From Haliscomenobacter sp965225875 (lineage in GTDB: Bacteria; Bacteroidota; Bacteroidia; Chitinophagales; Saprospiraceae), in assembly GCF_965225875.1 (NCBI RefSeq), contig NZ_CBDDBS010000002.1:1984001-2048000 (forward strand): a stretch of DNA of 64,000 bases. Direction: 5' to 3'. Shown here one piece after another: positions 8,622 to 17,442 of this stretch. The notes under the pieces are model-generated. The model made no database searches and had not been told where the DNA came from. It saw nothing but the letters and a program-made list of their open reading frames with translations. A program made the translations under genes and the position numbers. Positions within the stretch are counted from its first letter, which is position 1, and each line of letters opens with the position of its first letter.

Positions 8622-9683
8622 ATGAGAAATCTACATCTTTTAACCCGATCATTGTTTTTACTCACCCTGCTACTTGGATCTATAAGCGGCCATTCCCAGG
8701 AGGGCTCCTCCTCTGCTGTTGCCAGCAAAGGCATCAGTTGGTTTGACCAATTATTAAAAGAAGACAGCGTTGGTGCCTTGGAAATCACGCTGGAAACGGA
8801 TTTGAAGGTACTGATGAAGGGAAAAGCCGATGAAAAGTACCAGCCCGCTGTGCTGAAATACAAAAACTCAGCTGGTGAAGATAAAATGTATACCGCGGAA
8901 ATCCGACCACGTGGAAAAACCCGCAAAGACATTTGCTTGCACCCGCCAATTAAGCTAAAAATCAAAAAATCAGTCCTGACCGGCGAAGGTTATTTGCCCC
9001 ACAACGAAATGAAAATTGTTTGGGAGTGCAAACCCTCCGGTGCTTTTGAGCAGTTCATTTACAAAGAATACCTGGCTTATCGCTTGTACAACCTGATCAC
9101 TCCGTCCAGCTTCCGGGCAAAATTGGTTAAAATCAATTTGATTGACACCAACAACCCTGGAAAACCAACTGAAAAAATTGGCTTTATTGTGGAAGATGAA
9201 GAACAGGTAGCCGAGCGTATGGCTTGTACACTAATGGAAGAGCGCCCCAAAGATACCCGTCAATTTGCCCGGCAACATTTCCTGAATTTTGTCTTTTATG
9301 AATACATGATTGGCAATACAGATTGGGCATTTGGCAACAGCCACAACACCCGTTTTTTTGAACATACTACCACCAAAAAAGTCATCCCTGTTCCTTATGA
9401 CTTTGACTATTCCGGCTTGGTAAATGCTCCCTACGCAGTTCCTCACGAGTCTTTGCCCATCAAGGATGTGCGGGAACGGTATTTTAAGGGTGGAGCGGTT
9501 AATGCGCCAGAAGGAGCAATGTTGCGTAAACAATTTTTACAAAGCAAAACAGTGGTATTGGACTTTATCAAAAAATTCGAACTCCTGGATAAGTTCAACC
9601 GGGAGGATGCGCTCCAATACATCACTGCTTTTTATAAGGAAATTGAAGACGAGCGCCAATTCAATCGAATCATAAATCCTTAA
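8622..9683 (+). CDS. Exported CotH-kinase-like protein
   Basis: A 353-residue protein with a signal peptide (MRNLHLLTRSLFLLTLLLG, cleavage near SGHSQ). The body resembles the atypical CotH kinase fold: a PRGKTRKDIC segment after the first strands, an LAYRLYNLI helix, then NTDW with Asp234 and VPYDFDYSG with Asp260/Asp262, matching the order of catalytic and metal-binding aspartates in CotH. If active it would phosphorylate an exported protein; this is inference. ATG 8622 gives a clean signal peptide and avoids the overlap with the ligase that ATG 8601 would create. It sits 4 bases after the first ligase. Confidence 0.6.
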   Translation: MRNLHLLTRSLFLLTLLLGSISGHSQEGSSSAVASKGISWFDQLLKEDSVGALEITLETDLKVLMKGKADEKYQPAVLKYKNSAGEDKMYTAEIRPRGKTRKDICLHPPIKLKIKKSVLTGEGYLPHNEMKIVWECKPSGAFEQFIYKEYLAYRLYNLITPSSFRAKLVKINLIDTNNPGKPTEKIGFIVEDEEQVAERMACTLMEERPKDTRQFARQHFLNFVFYEYMIGNTDWAFGNSHNTRFFEHTTTKKVIPVPYDFDYSGLVNAPYAVPHESLPIKDVRERYFKGGAVNAPEGAMLRKQFLQSKTVVLDFIKKFELLDKFNREDALQYITAFYKEIEDERQFNRIINP

Positions 9684-9751
9684 ATCCAGGTCTATAAATT
9701 TACGTTGGTCTTGTAAAAGCAGAAAAAATCCAGTTTTTCCAAACAATCTTT

Positions 9752-9759
9752 TATTTTTG
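9752..9759 (+). promoter_or_regulatory. Promoter -7 box for second acyl-CoA ligase
   Basis: TATTTTTG fits TAnnTTTG exactly, about 50 bases before ATG 9811. No good TTG is seen at -33. Confidence 0.4.
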
Positions 9760-9810
9760 GAATTTAGATAAAGGATAATTCTGCCAAACATCCAGATAAA
9801 CCAACTTTTT

Positions 9811-11634
9811 ATGGAACCAACAAGGTTGTGCGACTTGATTCACTATCAGGCGGCTAATTTTCCATTGGAGCGTGCTTTTGGGCATCGTTTCAATGGGGAA
9901 TGGAAATATTACAGTACACGTGAAGTCATTGATTTAGGCAACAAAGTTAGCCGGGGACTACTCAAATTAGGGATAAAAAAAGGGGATCGCATTGGGGTAG
10001 CGGTTACCCAAAATCGCCCGGAATGGACCATTCTCGACGTGGGGATCCAACAAATTGGCGCCATTAACGTCCCGGTTTATGCCACCATTACTACCGAGGA
10101 TTACACCTATATTTTTAACGATTCTGAAGCCAAATACTGTTTTGTTGGCGGCGGTGACTTGTACGAAAAAGTCAAAGCCGCACAAGCTCAGGTTCCCTCT
10201 TTAAAAGAAATCTATTCCTTCGACAAAAAGGAGGGACAACCTTTTTGGGAAACCATCTTTGCCGAAGAAGGGCAGGCCGAAGTAGAAGCACTACGGGCAC
10301 AAATTAAACCCGAAGAGCTGGCAACCATCATTTACACTTCCGGCACTACGGGTGTCCCCAAAGGAGTGATGCTTTCGCACGACAACATCATTAGCAACAT
10401 CATGGCCGGGAAAGGCGCCTTTCCTTTTGTAGCCGGGGATACGGTTTTGAGTTTTTTACCCATTTGCCACATCTACGAAAGGGTGGTTATTTACCTCTAT
10501 ACCCTTTTTGGCGTTTCGGTTGCCTTTACTGGTACCGACAATTTGGGGGGAGAACAGGGCGACCTCATGGCGGTAAAACCCCATTTTTTCACCACCGTAC
10601 CTCGTCTTTTGGAAAAAGTCTACGAACGCATCTACAACAAGGGGTTAGATTTGACTGGCTTGAAGAAAAAATTGTTCTTCTGGGCGCTCAAATTAACGGA
10701 AGACTACCATTACGAGTTCAAGCCCAAAGGCTGGAAGGCGATTCAATGGAAAATAGCGGATAAGCTCATCTTTAGCAAATGGCGGGCCGCTTTGGGTGGC
10801 AACCTCAAGGGCATCACTACCGGTGCAGCCGCTTGCCCACGGCGGATAGCCCAGGTGTTTTCTGCTGCCGGGATTCCCATCCGGGAGGGTTATGGCTTGA
10901 CCGAAACTTCCCCGGTAATCACCCTCAACCTGTTCGAGCCTGGTGGCGCCTTATTGGGTTCTGTTGGGCCGGTGATTGACCGTGTCGAAGTGTTCATCGA
11001 CGAATCGGATGGCATTTTTCGCCCGGGCGAAGGTGAAATTCTGGCTTACGGCCCCAACGTCATGATGGGTTATTACAACAAACCCGAGGCCACCGCAGCT
11101 GTGATGAAAACCATCAATGGCAAAACCTGGTTTTGTACCGGTGATGTAGGAAAAATGGTAGATGGGCCAGGTGGGCGAAAGTATTTGCAAATCACGGACC
11201 GCAAAAAAGAATTGCTCAAAACTTCGGGTGGAAAATACGTAGCCCCCACCCCTATTGAGAGCAAATTCCGCGAAAACTTCCTCATCGAACAAATGATGGT
11301 CATTGGGGAACAGCGCAAGTTCGTTTCCGCGCTCATCGTACCTGCCGAACCTGCTTTGAAAGATTGGTGTGATGGCAATCAGGTGGAATGGACAACTTTT
11401 CCGGAAATGCTGCACCACCCTAAAGTGCTCGCTAAATTCCAAAGCATTGTGGATGAGATCAATCCAAGCTTCAGCCACATCGATCAAATCAAAAAATTCC
11501 GCCTGCTGGACAAAGTATGGGAACCCGTCAAGTCCGACGGCACCGAGGCCGAATTGACGCCAACAATGAAGCTCAAGCGCAGGGTAATTTTAGAGAAGTA
11601 CAAAACGGAGATTGAAGACATTTACGCAGAGTAG
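9811..11634 (+). CDS. Long-chain acyl-CoA ligase (AMP-forming), copy 2
   Basis: A 607-residue paralogue of the ligase at 6839, of the FAA1-like group. IYTSGTTGVPKG is the ATP-binding motif (about residues 175-186), followed by REGYGLTETSP, FCTGDVG, and the late KTSGGKYVAP segment with the adenylation lysine. It should convert long-chain fatty acids to acyl-CoA on the cytoplasmic membrane for beta-oxidation or lipid synthesis. It has its own probable promoter, with 127 bases between it and the CotH-like gene. It ends in a hairpin shared with the convergent 42-codon gene. Confidence 0.93.
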   Translation: MEPTRLCDLIHYQAANFPLERAFGHRFNGEWKYYSTREVIDLGNKVSRGLLKLGIKKGDRIGVAVTQNRPEWTILDVGIQQIGAINVPVYATITTEDYTYIFNDSEAKYCFVGGGDLYEKVKAAQAQVPSLKEIYSFDKKEGQPFWETIFAEEGQAEVEALRAQIKPEELATIIYTSGTTGVPKGVMLSHDNIISNIMAGKGAFPFVAGDTVLSFLPICHIYERVVIYLYTLFGVSVAFTGTDNLGGEQGDLMAVKPHFFTTVPRLLEKVYERIYNKGLDLTGLKKKLFFWALKLTEDYHYEFKPKGWKAIQWKIADKLIFSKWRAALGGNLKGITTGAAACPRRIAQVFSAAGIPIREGYGLTETSPVITLNLFEPGGALLGSVGPVIDRVEVFIDESDGIFRPGEGEILAYGPNVMMGYYNKPEATAAVMKTINGKTWFCTGDVGKMVDGPGGRKYLQITDRKKELLKTSGGKYVAPTPIESKFRENFLIEQMMVIGEQRKFVSALIVPAEPALKDWCDGNQVEWTTFPEMLHHPKVLAKFQSIVDEINPSFSHIDQIKKFRLLDKVWEPVKSDGTEAELTPTMKLKRRVILEKYKTEIEDIYAE

Positions 11635-11640
11635 TGAGTA

Positions 11641-11713
11641 GTGAAAAGTGAAAAGTGAAAGTGATTGAATCAACCACGATTTAACTCTTCGCTTTTCACT
11701 TTTCACTTTTCGC
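11641..11713. repeat. Palindrome of GTGAAAA repeats, likely bidirectional terminator
   Basis: Left arm 11641-11664 is built of GTGAAAA units; right arm 11689-11713 is its near-perfect reverse complement. It fills the space between the ligase stop (11632-11634) and the stop of the minus-strand 42-codon gene (11715-11717). Confidence 0.6.
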
Positions 11714-11714
11714 T

Positions 11715-11843
11715 TTACTGTGGTGGCAGCAAAGCGAAGTTGCGGTTGTACAAATACACCAACAACGCAATAAAAAGAACAAAAAAGATAAAGAAATACA
11801 TCACACAGTATCCCTTTCGTCCAACGTTTTCTATTTCAGACAT
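11715..11843 (-). CDS. 42-residue single-span membrane protein
   Basis: A short reading frame encoding 42 residues: a hydrophilic start (MSEIENVGRKGYCV), one long hydrophobic helix (about 15-31, MYFFIFFVLFIALLVYL) and a short tail NRNFALLPPQ. The charge pattern would place the N-terminus in the cytoplasm by helix length only; orientation is uncertain. Support for a real gene: ATG start, a sharp membrane span, a stop immediately beside a palindrome that also ends the convergent ligase gene, and possible promoter bases (CAAAGATG, reverse CATCTTTG) at 11882-11889. No family is recognised. Confidence 0.5.
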   Translation of the reverse strand: MSEIENVGRKGYCVMYFFIFFVLFIALLVYLYNRNFALLPPQ

Positions 11844-11972
11844 TGTTTAGGCAGTTTTGAGTGAATGAAAACTTGCGCCTGCAAAGATGGGTAAAAAATG
11901 CAAATTATAGGCACGAATCAATGTAATGTTTATCCGTTAAAATCGTTAGGAGTTGTATAAAGTACGGCTACT

Positions 11973-13931
11973 ATGAGTTATAACATAATTATTACAGCTC
12001 TTCTTTTATGTATAGCCCTATCAATCAAGGCTCAAGACACCTACACCTGGGAAAAAATTCCGGTAGCGGGTATAAAAATGAAAAATTACCCTGCCGACAC
12101 CAATGCGGCCGCACTCGTGTTAGCCGATATCGGACGAATTTCGGTCAGTATTCGCTCCAGCAAAAGTGAGTGTTTGTTTGAGCGTAAAAAGCGCATTAAA
12201 ATTTTAAAACCTGCTGGTTTTCAATATGCTGATGTAGCCATTCCAATCTATGTCGAAGATGATGCAGAAACTTTGATGGAATTCGAAGCGCACATTTACA
12301 ATTCCACCGGTCTCGCCCGAACGATCGAGAAAAAAGATGCTTTTTTGGAAAAATCCAGCGGGCAAGTAATGCAGCTCAAATTTGCGTTCCCCGAAGTGCA
12401 GGTTGGGAGTGTTATCGAATATCGGTATTTGATCAGCAAAAAAAACTTTTTTGAACTTCCTGAATGGTACTTTCAACAGGAGATTCCCGTACTGTGGAGT
12501 GAGTTGAGTGTAACCATTCCCAGTTTGTTGGAATACATTACCCTAATCAATGGGACGCCTCCACAGGAACGAGCTCCAACCTCGGTACAAGAGCAAGTCC
12601 TCAATATCCCCTATGCAACAGTTTCCACGGTATCTTATTACCAAAAAAACATGCCTGCACTGCGTCCAGATGGTTACATCACCACCATGGCGGATTATTA
12701 TTCCCGCATTCGCTTCCAATTACAAGCCTCTAGACTTAATGGTTATCGTGAAGAAATCTTCTCTTCCTGGGAAAAAACTGCCAAAGAATTGATAAATCAC
12801 GAGTTTTTTGGAAAAAAATACCTGCGCAAAGCCAGTTTCGACGAAGCCCTTACCGAGCTTTCGCCGCAACTTTTGGGTATTGCGAAACCCGAAGAACAGC
12901 TCCAAAAAATTCATCAGTTTGTCACTTATCATATGGCTTGGAATGGTTACCATCGTTTTTTGGCTGAAGAGCCTCTTGATAAGGTTTTTGTGCGCAAGCT
13001 AGGGAGTTCAGCTGAGTTAAACCTCTTGTTGTGCGGCTTGCTGAATGCCTACAACATCACTGCTCATCCCATGCTGTTGAGCACCCGTGAGCATGGTCAG
13101 GTATTCCAGGATTATCCCCTCATTGATCAATTTAATTCTGTAATCGTTCAAGCCCAAATAGGCGAAAAGACTGTACTATTGGATGCAACCCATCCTTATC
13201 TGGCGCCTGGCTGGGTTCGCGAAGAAGTTTTAAATGGTTCGGGATGGGTAGTTGATCCTAAAAACCCTCATTGGAGCGATATCCTTCCGGGTAAATCCAG
13301 TTCGACCTACTCTTTCAACTTACAATTGGATGAAACTGGTCAACTGGATGGCAAAATGTCGCGTGCTCAAGATGGCTATGAAGCGGCCAAAAGCCGTGAA
13401 AAATTGAAAGCCGAAAAAGCCCAAAATACCAAGGATAAAAAGGCCACGCTCCCCCTTGCTGAAATTGCACAATACGATTCCATTCAAGTGCGCGACCTTG
13501 ATGAGTTCAGCAAAACCTTAATCACCACTGCCCGCATCAAACTCCCTGAAGCACTGACAATCAATGGGGAGCTGGCTTATTTCAGCCCAATATTGGTCCC
13601 TTTCTTTGCGGAAAACCCCTTCAAAGTGACCAATCGGGCTTACCCTGTTGATATCCCTTATCCTTTGTCCCAAAGGCAAATCCTCAATCTCACGCTCCCG
13701 GAAAAATTCAAACTAGAGGAATTACCCAAAACAGTCAATTTAAGTTTGCCTAACAATGGTGGGCGTTTTTCCTACCAGGTCCAATTATTCGACAAACGGA
13801 TTTTAGTAACCACTCAATTGCAAATCAACCAATTGCGCTATTCTGCAGCAGAATACCAAACCCTCAAAAGTTTCATTGATTTAGTGATCGAAAAACAGCA
13901 AGAACAGTTGGTATTCAAAATAAAAGAATGA
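11973..13931 (+). CDS. DUF3857/transglutaminase-like exported protein
   Basis: A 652-residue protein with signal peptide (about 1-20, ending SIKAQ). The N-terminal half matches the DUF3857 beta domain, the middle (about 300-420) the transglutaminase-like core, and the C-terminal part a further beta domain common in these Bacteroidota proteins. The position where active transglutaminases have the nucleophilic cysteine reads GSSAELN (Ser345/Ser346), and the segment expected to hold the histidine reads FNSVIV, so it is probably not an active transglutaminase. Location is periplasm or surface. The function of the family is not known. It stands alone between a convergent small gene and rpsA. Confidence 0.8.
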   Translation: MSYNIIITALLLCIALSIKAQDTYTWEKIPVAGIKMKNYPADTNAAALVLADIGRISVSIRSSKSECLFERKKRIKILKPAGFQYADVAIPIYVEDDAETLMEFEAHIYNSTGLARTIEKKDAFLEKSSGQVMQLKFAFPEVQVGSVIEYRYLISKKNFFELPEWYFQQEIPVLWSELSVTIPSLLEYITLINGTPPQERAPTSVQEQVLNIPYATVSTVSYYQKNMPALRPDGYITTMADYYSRIRFQLQASRLNGYREEIFSSWEKTAKELINHEFFGKKYLRKASFDEALTELSPQLLGIAKPEEQLQKIHQFVTYHMAWNGYHRFLAEEPLDKVFVRKLGSSAELNLLLCGLLNAYNITAHPMLLSTREHGQVFQDYPLIDQFNSVIVQAQIGEKTVLLDATHPYLAPGWVREEVLNGSGWVVDPKNPHWSDILPGKSSSTYSFNLQLDETGQLDGKMSRAQDGYEAAKSREKLKAEKAQNTKDKKATLPLAEIAQYDSIQVRDLDEFSKTLITTARIKLPEALTINGELAYFSPILVPFFAENPFKVTNRAYPVDIPYPLSQRQILNLTLPEKFKLEELPKTVNLSLPNNGGRFSYQVQLFDKRILVTTQLQINQLRYSAAEYQTLKSFIDLVIEKQQEQLVFKIKE

Positions 13932-14009
13932 GGTGAAATAAGCCATCATTTAGTTGCAATGCTTTGATAGTATGTAAAGAAATCCAGGTGAATAATTTGA
14001 GCAAATCCT

Positions 14010-14039
14010 TTTGATTATCAATTCAAAGTCCTACCTTTG
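14010..14039 (+). promoter_or_regulatory. rpsA promoter
   Basis: TTTG at 14010-14013 and TACCTTTG at 14032-14039 with an 18-base spacer match the Bacteroidota sigma-ABfr consensus closely. The start of transcription would be near 14046, about 42 bases before ATG 14088. Confidence 0.75.
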
Positions 14040-14087
14040 CGGCTCAAAATTTAATTCATCACCAAATCCCACCTTTCGTGGGAAGAA

Positions 14088-16256
14088 ATGCATTTTATGA
14101 TTGACGAAAAAGACGGCATCGAGCAAGAAGAGCTGGGTGCTCAAGATCAGGTGGAGGAAACTGCTGTAGAAAGCACGCCCGAAATCGTAGATCAAGTGGA
14201 AGAAGTAGCTGCCGTAGCTGAAGAAGTAGTTGAAGAAACTGCTGAGGTAGCTGAGGCCGTGGTTGAAGAAACTGTAGCTGAAGAGATTGAAGCAGCAGCT
14301 GAAGAAACAGTGGAAGAAGTAGCTATTGAACCTACTCCTGAACCAGTGGTCATCATCAAGAGTATCAAAGATGAGCCAGAAGCCACTACTGGCGAAGAAG
14401 AGGATGAAGATGAACTGGACGAAGAATTGCTCTTCGCAACTGGTTACGATCCCAACTCTGCACACGATGAGTTTGACTGGAGCATCACCAACAAAGGTGG
14501 CGCCGTTTATTCTGCGGAAACAACCAAAGAATACTTGACCCAGTACGAGTCTACCATGAACGCAGTGGTAGAAAGTGAAATTGTAAAAGGACGAGTTACC
14601 TCCATGAATGGTGGTGACGTAGTACTGGACATCAACTACAAGTCAGATGGTTTGGTGCCACTTTCTGAATTCCGCGATACTCAGGATCTCAAAATTGGAG
14701 ATTTCGTTGAAGTATACGTAGAACAACAGGAAGACTTGCGCGGCCAGCTGGTTCTTTCTCGCCGCAAAGCAAAACTGCTGCGCGCCTGGGAAAGCATCGT
14801 TGATTCTTACGAAAATGGTACCGTGATCAAAGGTACGGTCATCAGCAAAACCAAAGGTGGTCTGATTGTAGACTGCAGCGGTTTGGAGACCTTCTTGCCT
14901 GGTTCACAAATCGACATCAAGCCAATCATCGATTACGATTCATACGTTGGCAAAAACATGGAGTTCAAGGTGGTTAAGATCAACGAAACCATCAAAAACG
15001 CCGTGGTATCTCACAAGGCACTCATCGAAAGCGACCTCGCCGAGCAACGCGAAGCCATCATTGCCAGCCTCGAAAAAGGTCAGGTATTGGAAGGTATCGT
15101 CAAGAACATCACCGACTTCGGTGCGTTCCTCGACTTGGGCGGCGTAGACGGTCTGCTCTACATCACCGATATCTCTTGGGGTCGCATCAGCCACCCAAGC
15201 GAAGTACTCAGCCTGAACCAAAAGATCAGCGTAGTTGTACTGGACTTCGACGAGAACAAGAAGCGTATTTCTTTGGGCTTGAAGCAATTGCAACCACACC
15301 CATGGGAAGTACTCGACAACACCATCTCCGAGAACTCTATCGTTAAAGGTAAGATTGTCAACATCGAAGATTACGGTGCATTCCTCGAAATCCAACCGGG
15401 TGTAGAAGGTTTGATCCACGTTTCAGAAGTAAGCTGGAGCAATCAACCGATCAACGCACGCGAATTCTTCAAGTTGGGTCAGGAATACTCCGCAAAAGTG
15501 GTTACCGTTGACCGCGATGAGCGCAAGATGTCACTCTCTCTCAAGCAGATGGCGACCGACCCTTGGAGCGAAATCGAAAACCAATTCCCACTCAACAGCC
15601 GCCACACTGGCGAGGTGAAAAACCTCACTCCTTATGGCGTATTCATCGAGCTGCAAGAAGGAATCGGCGGTATGGTACACATCTCCGACTTGAGCTGGAC
15701 CAAACGTTATGGTCACCCATCCGAGTTTACGAAGGTTGGTGAAAAAATTGACGTTGCAATCCTCGATATCGACAAGGACAACCGCAAACTGTCACTGGGC
15801 CACAAACAACTGGAAGAAAACCCATGGGATACTTTCGAAAATGTATTCCCTGTAGGTTCTTACCACGAAGCTACCGTGTTGCGTCGTGACGACCGCGGTG
15901 CCATCGTTCAGTTGCCTTATGGTCTGGAAGCTTTTGCACCGATCAAGCACATCCGCAAAGAAGACAACAACCTCGCTGAAGTAGACGAAGTACTGACTGT
16001 GAAGGTGATTGAATTCAACCGCGATGACAAGCGCATCCTCGTATCTCACCTGCGTTACCTCGAAGACATCCGTCGTGAGGCTGATGAGCAAGTGAAAAAA
16101 GTGAAGGATGACGAACGCAAAGTAACCCGCACTGCCGTTAAAAAGCAGCAGGACAGCATCGAACGTACTACTCTTGGCGATCTGGAAGGATTGGCTGCAC
16201 TGAAGGAGCAATTCGAACAGCAGAACCAACAGACTACTAAAGAAGATCAGGAATAA
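14088..16256 (+). CDS. rpsA: 30S ribosomal protein S1
   Basis: A 722-residue S1 protein, longer than the 557 residues of E. coli S1. Six S1 (OB-fold) RNA-binding domains follow one another at roughly 158-235, 250-318, 335-405, 420-492, 507-577 and 592-660, with the usual GxVxxxxxxGxFVxL pattern (for example VKNITDFGAFLDLGG). The first about 145 residues are a strongly acidic extension of Glu, Val, Ala and Asp, and the last about 60 are charged and glutamine-rich. S1 recruits mRNA to the 30S subunit, which matters in a phylum with weak Shine-Dalgarno use. ATG 14097 is an alternative start, only three codons later. A strong promoter and terminator bracket the gene. Confidence 0.96.
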   Translation: MHFMIDEKDGIEQEELGAQDQVEETAVESTPEIVDQVEEVAAVAEEVVEETAEVAEAVVEETVAEEIEAAAEETVEEVAIEPTPEPVVIIKSIKDEPEATTGEEEDEDELDEELLFATGYDPNSAHDEFDWSITNKGGAVYSAETTKEYLTQYESTMNAVVESEIVKGRVTSMNGGDVVLDINYKSDGLVPLSEFRDTQDLKIGDFVEVYVEQQEDLRGQLVLSRRKAKLLRAWESIVDSYENGTVIKGTVISKTKGGLIVDCSGLETFLPGSQIDIKPIIDYDSYVGKNMEFKVVKINETIKNAVVSHKALIESDLAEQREAIIASLEKGQVLEGIVKNITDFGAFLDLGGVDGLLYITDISWGRISHPSEVLSLNQKISVVVLDFDENKKRISLGLKQLQPHPWEVLDNTISENSIVKGKIVNIEDYGAFLEIQPGVEGLIHVSEVSWSNQPINAREFFKLGQEYSAKVVTVDRDERKMSLSLKQMATDPWSEIENQFPLNSRHTGEVKNLTPYGVFIELQEGIGGMVHISDLSWTKRYGHPSEFTKVGEKIDVAILDIDKDNRKLSLGHKQLEENPWDTFENVFPVGSYHEATVLRRDDRGAIVQLPYGLEAFAPIKHIRKEDNNLAEVDEVLTVKVIEFNRDDKRILVSHLRYLEDIRREADEQVKKVKDDERKVTRTAVKKQQDSIERTTLGDLEGLAALKEQFEQQNQQTTKEDQE

Positions 16257-16279
16257 AATCCTGATGGAGATAAAAAAAG

Positions 16280-16313
16280 GCCTCATCGTGGTGATCCACG
16301 GTGGGGCTTTTTT
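16280..16313 (+). terminator. rpsA terminator
   Basis: GCCTCATCGTGG (16280-16291) pairs with CCACGGTGGGGC (16296-16307), with two G-T pairs and a TGAT loop, followed by a run of T. Confidence 0.85.
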
Positions 16314-16356
16314 GTTTTCAAAAGGTTAATTTCTGGCAAATATTTAAGTCAAGTAC

Positions 16357-16364
16357 TATTTTTG
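16357..16364 (+). promoter_or_regulatory. Promoter -7 box for mevalonate kinase
   Basis: TATTTTTG matches TAnnTTTG. Transcription would start near 16371, giving a leader of about 95 bases that contains the repeat at 16368-16457. Confidence 0.4.
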
Positions 16365-16367
16365 GAT

Positions 16368-16457
16368 AGTTGAGAAATTTAATGGAGTTCGGGGATCGTC
16401 TGCGTCAAATCCGCTGCAGTAGCCTCAATCTCCTCAATCTCCTCAACTTCTCAACTT
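16368..16457. repeat. Diverged copy of the CTCAACTTCTCAAC palindromic repeat
   Basis: The right half (16412-16457, CGCTGCAGTAGCCTCAATCT and on, ending CTCAACTTCTCAACTT) resembles the right arm of the palindrome at 43564-43608. The left end AGTTGAGAA (16368-16376) is its partner; the middle has decayed. Confidence 0.5.
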
Positions 16458-16465
16458 CATTTTCC

Positions 16466-17359
16466 ATGACCTTCTCCAGCAAACTCCTCCTCTTCGGCGA
16501 ACACACCATCCTGCGCGGCTCAGCAGCCCTAGCGCTTCCCTTACCCCTTTTCAGTGGCAAATGGGCCTACACCACCCCAGAAAATGCCCCAGCTTTGCAA
16601 CGCAACCTAGCCGATTGGTGTCAATACTTGGCCGAGCAGCAGTCCAAAGGGGCGCTGGAAACGGAACTGGATCTGGCGCGTTTCAGGGAGGACTTGGAAG
16701 CAAGCTTGTATTTTGACAGCAACATTCCCAATGGTTACGGAGCAGGTAGTTCAGGGGCCTTGTGTGCGGCCCTGTATGCACGCTACGCCCTCCACCCAAT
16801 TGAGCATAAGGATGCAGCCCGCTACCCCGAGCTCAAACGAGTTTTGGGCCAAATGGAGAGTTTTTTCCATGGTTCCAGTTCAGGTACCGATCCATTGATC
16901 GTTTATTTGAACCAACCTGTCTTGCTGCAGGCCGATGGCAGCATCCAAACCCTTGAAGTACCCGACTGGCCAAATGAAACCTCTGGCTTCCAGTTTTTTT
17001 TACTGGATACAGGCATTCAACGCAGCACCGCGCCATGGGTAAATCTGTTTTTAGAGCGCTGTAATGAAGCAGTTTACCTCCAGAACATCCAGCAGGAAAT
17101 GATCCCACTAACGGCACAGGCCATTGCCGCATTCTGTGCTGGTGATTGGACTACTTTGTTTGAAGGATGGGCAAATATCAGCGCGCTGCAACAAGTCCAT
17201 TTTGCGCCTATGATCCCGGAATCCTTCCAGGCTTTGTGGGCCGAAGGGCTCAAAAGTGGGCATTTTGCCTTGAAATTGTGCGGAGCAGGCGGCGGCGGCT
17301 TTCTCCTCGGCATGGGCCGGACTGGCCATGTGCCCCCCGGAGCCATCATCTTGACGTAG
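16466..17359 (+). CDS. Mevalonate kinase-like GHMP kinase
   Basis: A 297-residue GHMP-family kinase. The start (FSSKLLLFGEHTIL) has the KxLLFGEH pattern of mevalonate kinases; IPNGYGAGSSGA (87-98) is the ATP-binding loop, GSSSGTDP (136-143) supplies the catalytic aspartate (Asp142), and KLCGAGGGGF is the third GHMP motif. The reaction would be phosphorylation of mevalonate, an early step of isoprenoid synthesis by the mevalonate route used in many Bacteroidota. Another GHMP role such as phosphomevalonate kinase cannot be excluded. ATG 16466 begins exactly at the conserved N-terminus; the upstream frame runs through a repeat. The stop TAG lies inside a palindromic repeat. Confidence 0.75.
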   Translation: MTFSSKLLLFGEHTILRGSAALALPLPLFSGKWAYTTPENAPALQRNLADWCQYLAEQQSKGALETELDLARFREDLEASLYFDSNIPNGYGAGSSGALCAALYARYALHPIEHKDAARYPELKRVLGQMESFFHGSSSGTDPLIVYLNQPVLLQADGSIQTLEVPDWPNETSGFQFFLLDTGIQRSTAPWVNLFLERCNEAVYLQNIQQEMIPLTAQAIAAFCAGDWTTLFEGWANISALQQVHFAPMIPESFQALWAEGLKSGHFALKLCGAGGGGFLLGMGRTGHVPPGAIILT

Positions 17360-17418
17360 AGACGTTGCATGCAACGTCTGGGTATAAAATATGAAGACGT
17401 TGCATGCAACGTCTCTAC
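17356..17418. repeat. Nested palindromic repeat, GTAGAGACGTTGCATGC family, two units
   Basis: A 24-base unit at 17356-17379 (beginning GTAGAGACGTTGCATGC) is followed, after 15 bases, by its exact reverse complement at 17395-17418. Each unit contains the smaller palindrome AGACGTTGCATGCAACGTCT. The TAG stop of the upstream kinase gene is bases 2-4 of the repeat. Confidence 0.85.
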
Positions 17419-17442
17419 TGTTTCACTTAAAAACACACTACT

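Noticed and set aside
11665..11850. Plus-strand frame of about 60 codons opposite the small membrane protein gene
   Set aside because: It starts inside the palindrome, has no hydrophobic or domain pattern, and looks like the antisense shadow of the minus-strand frame.
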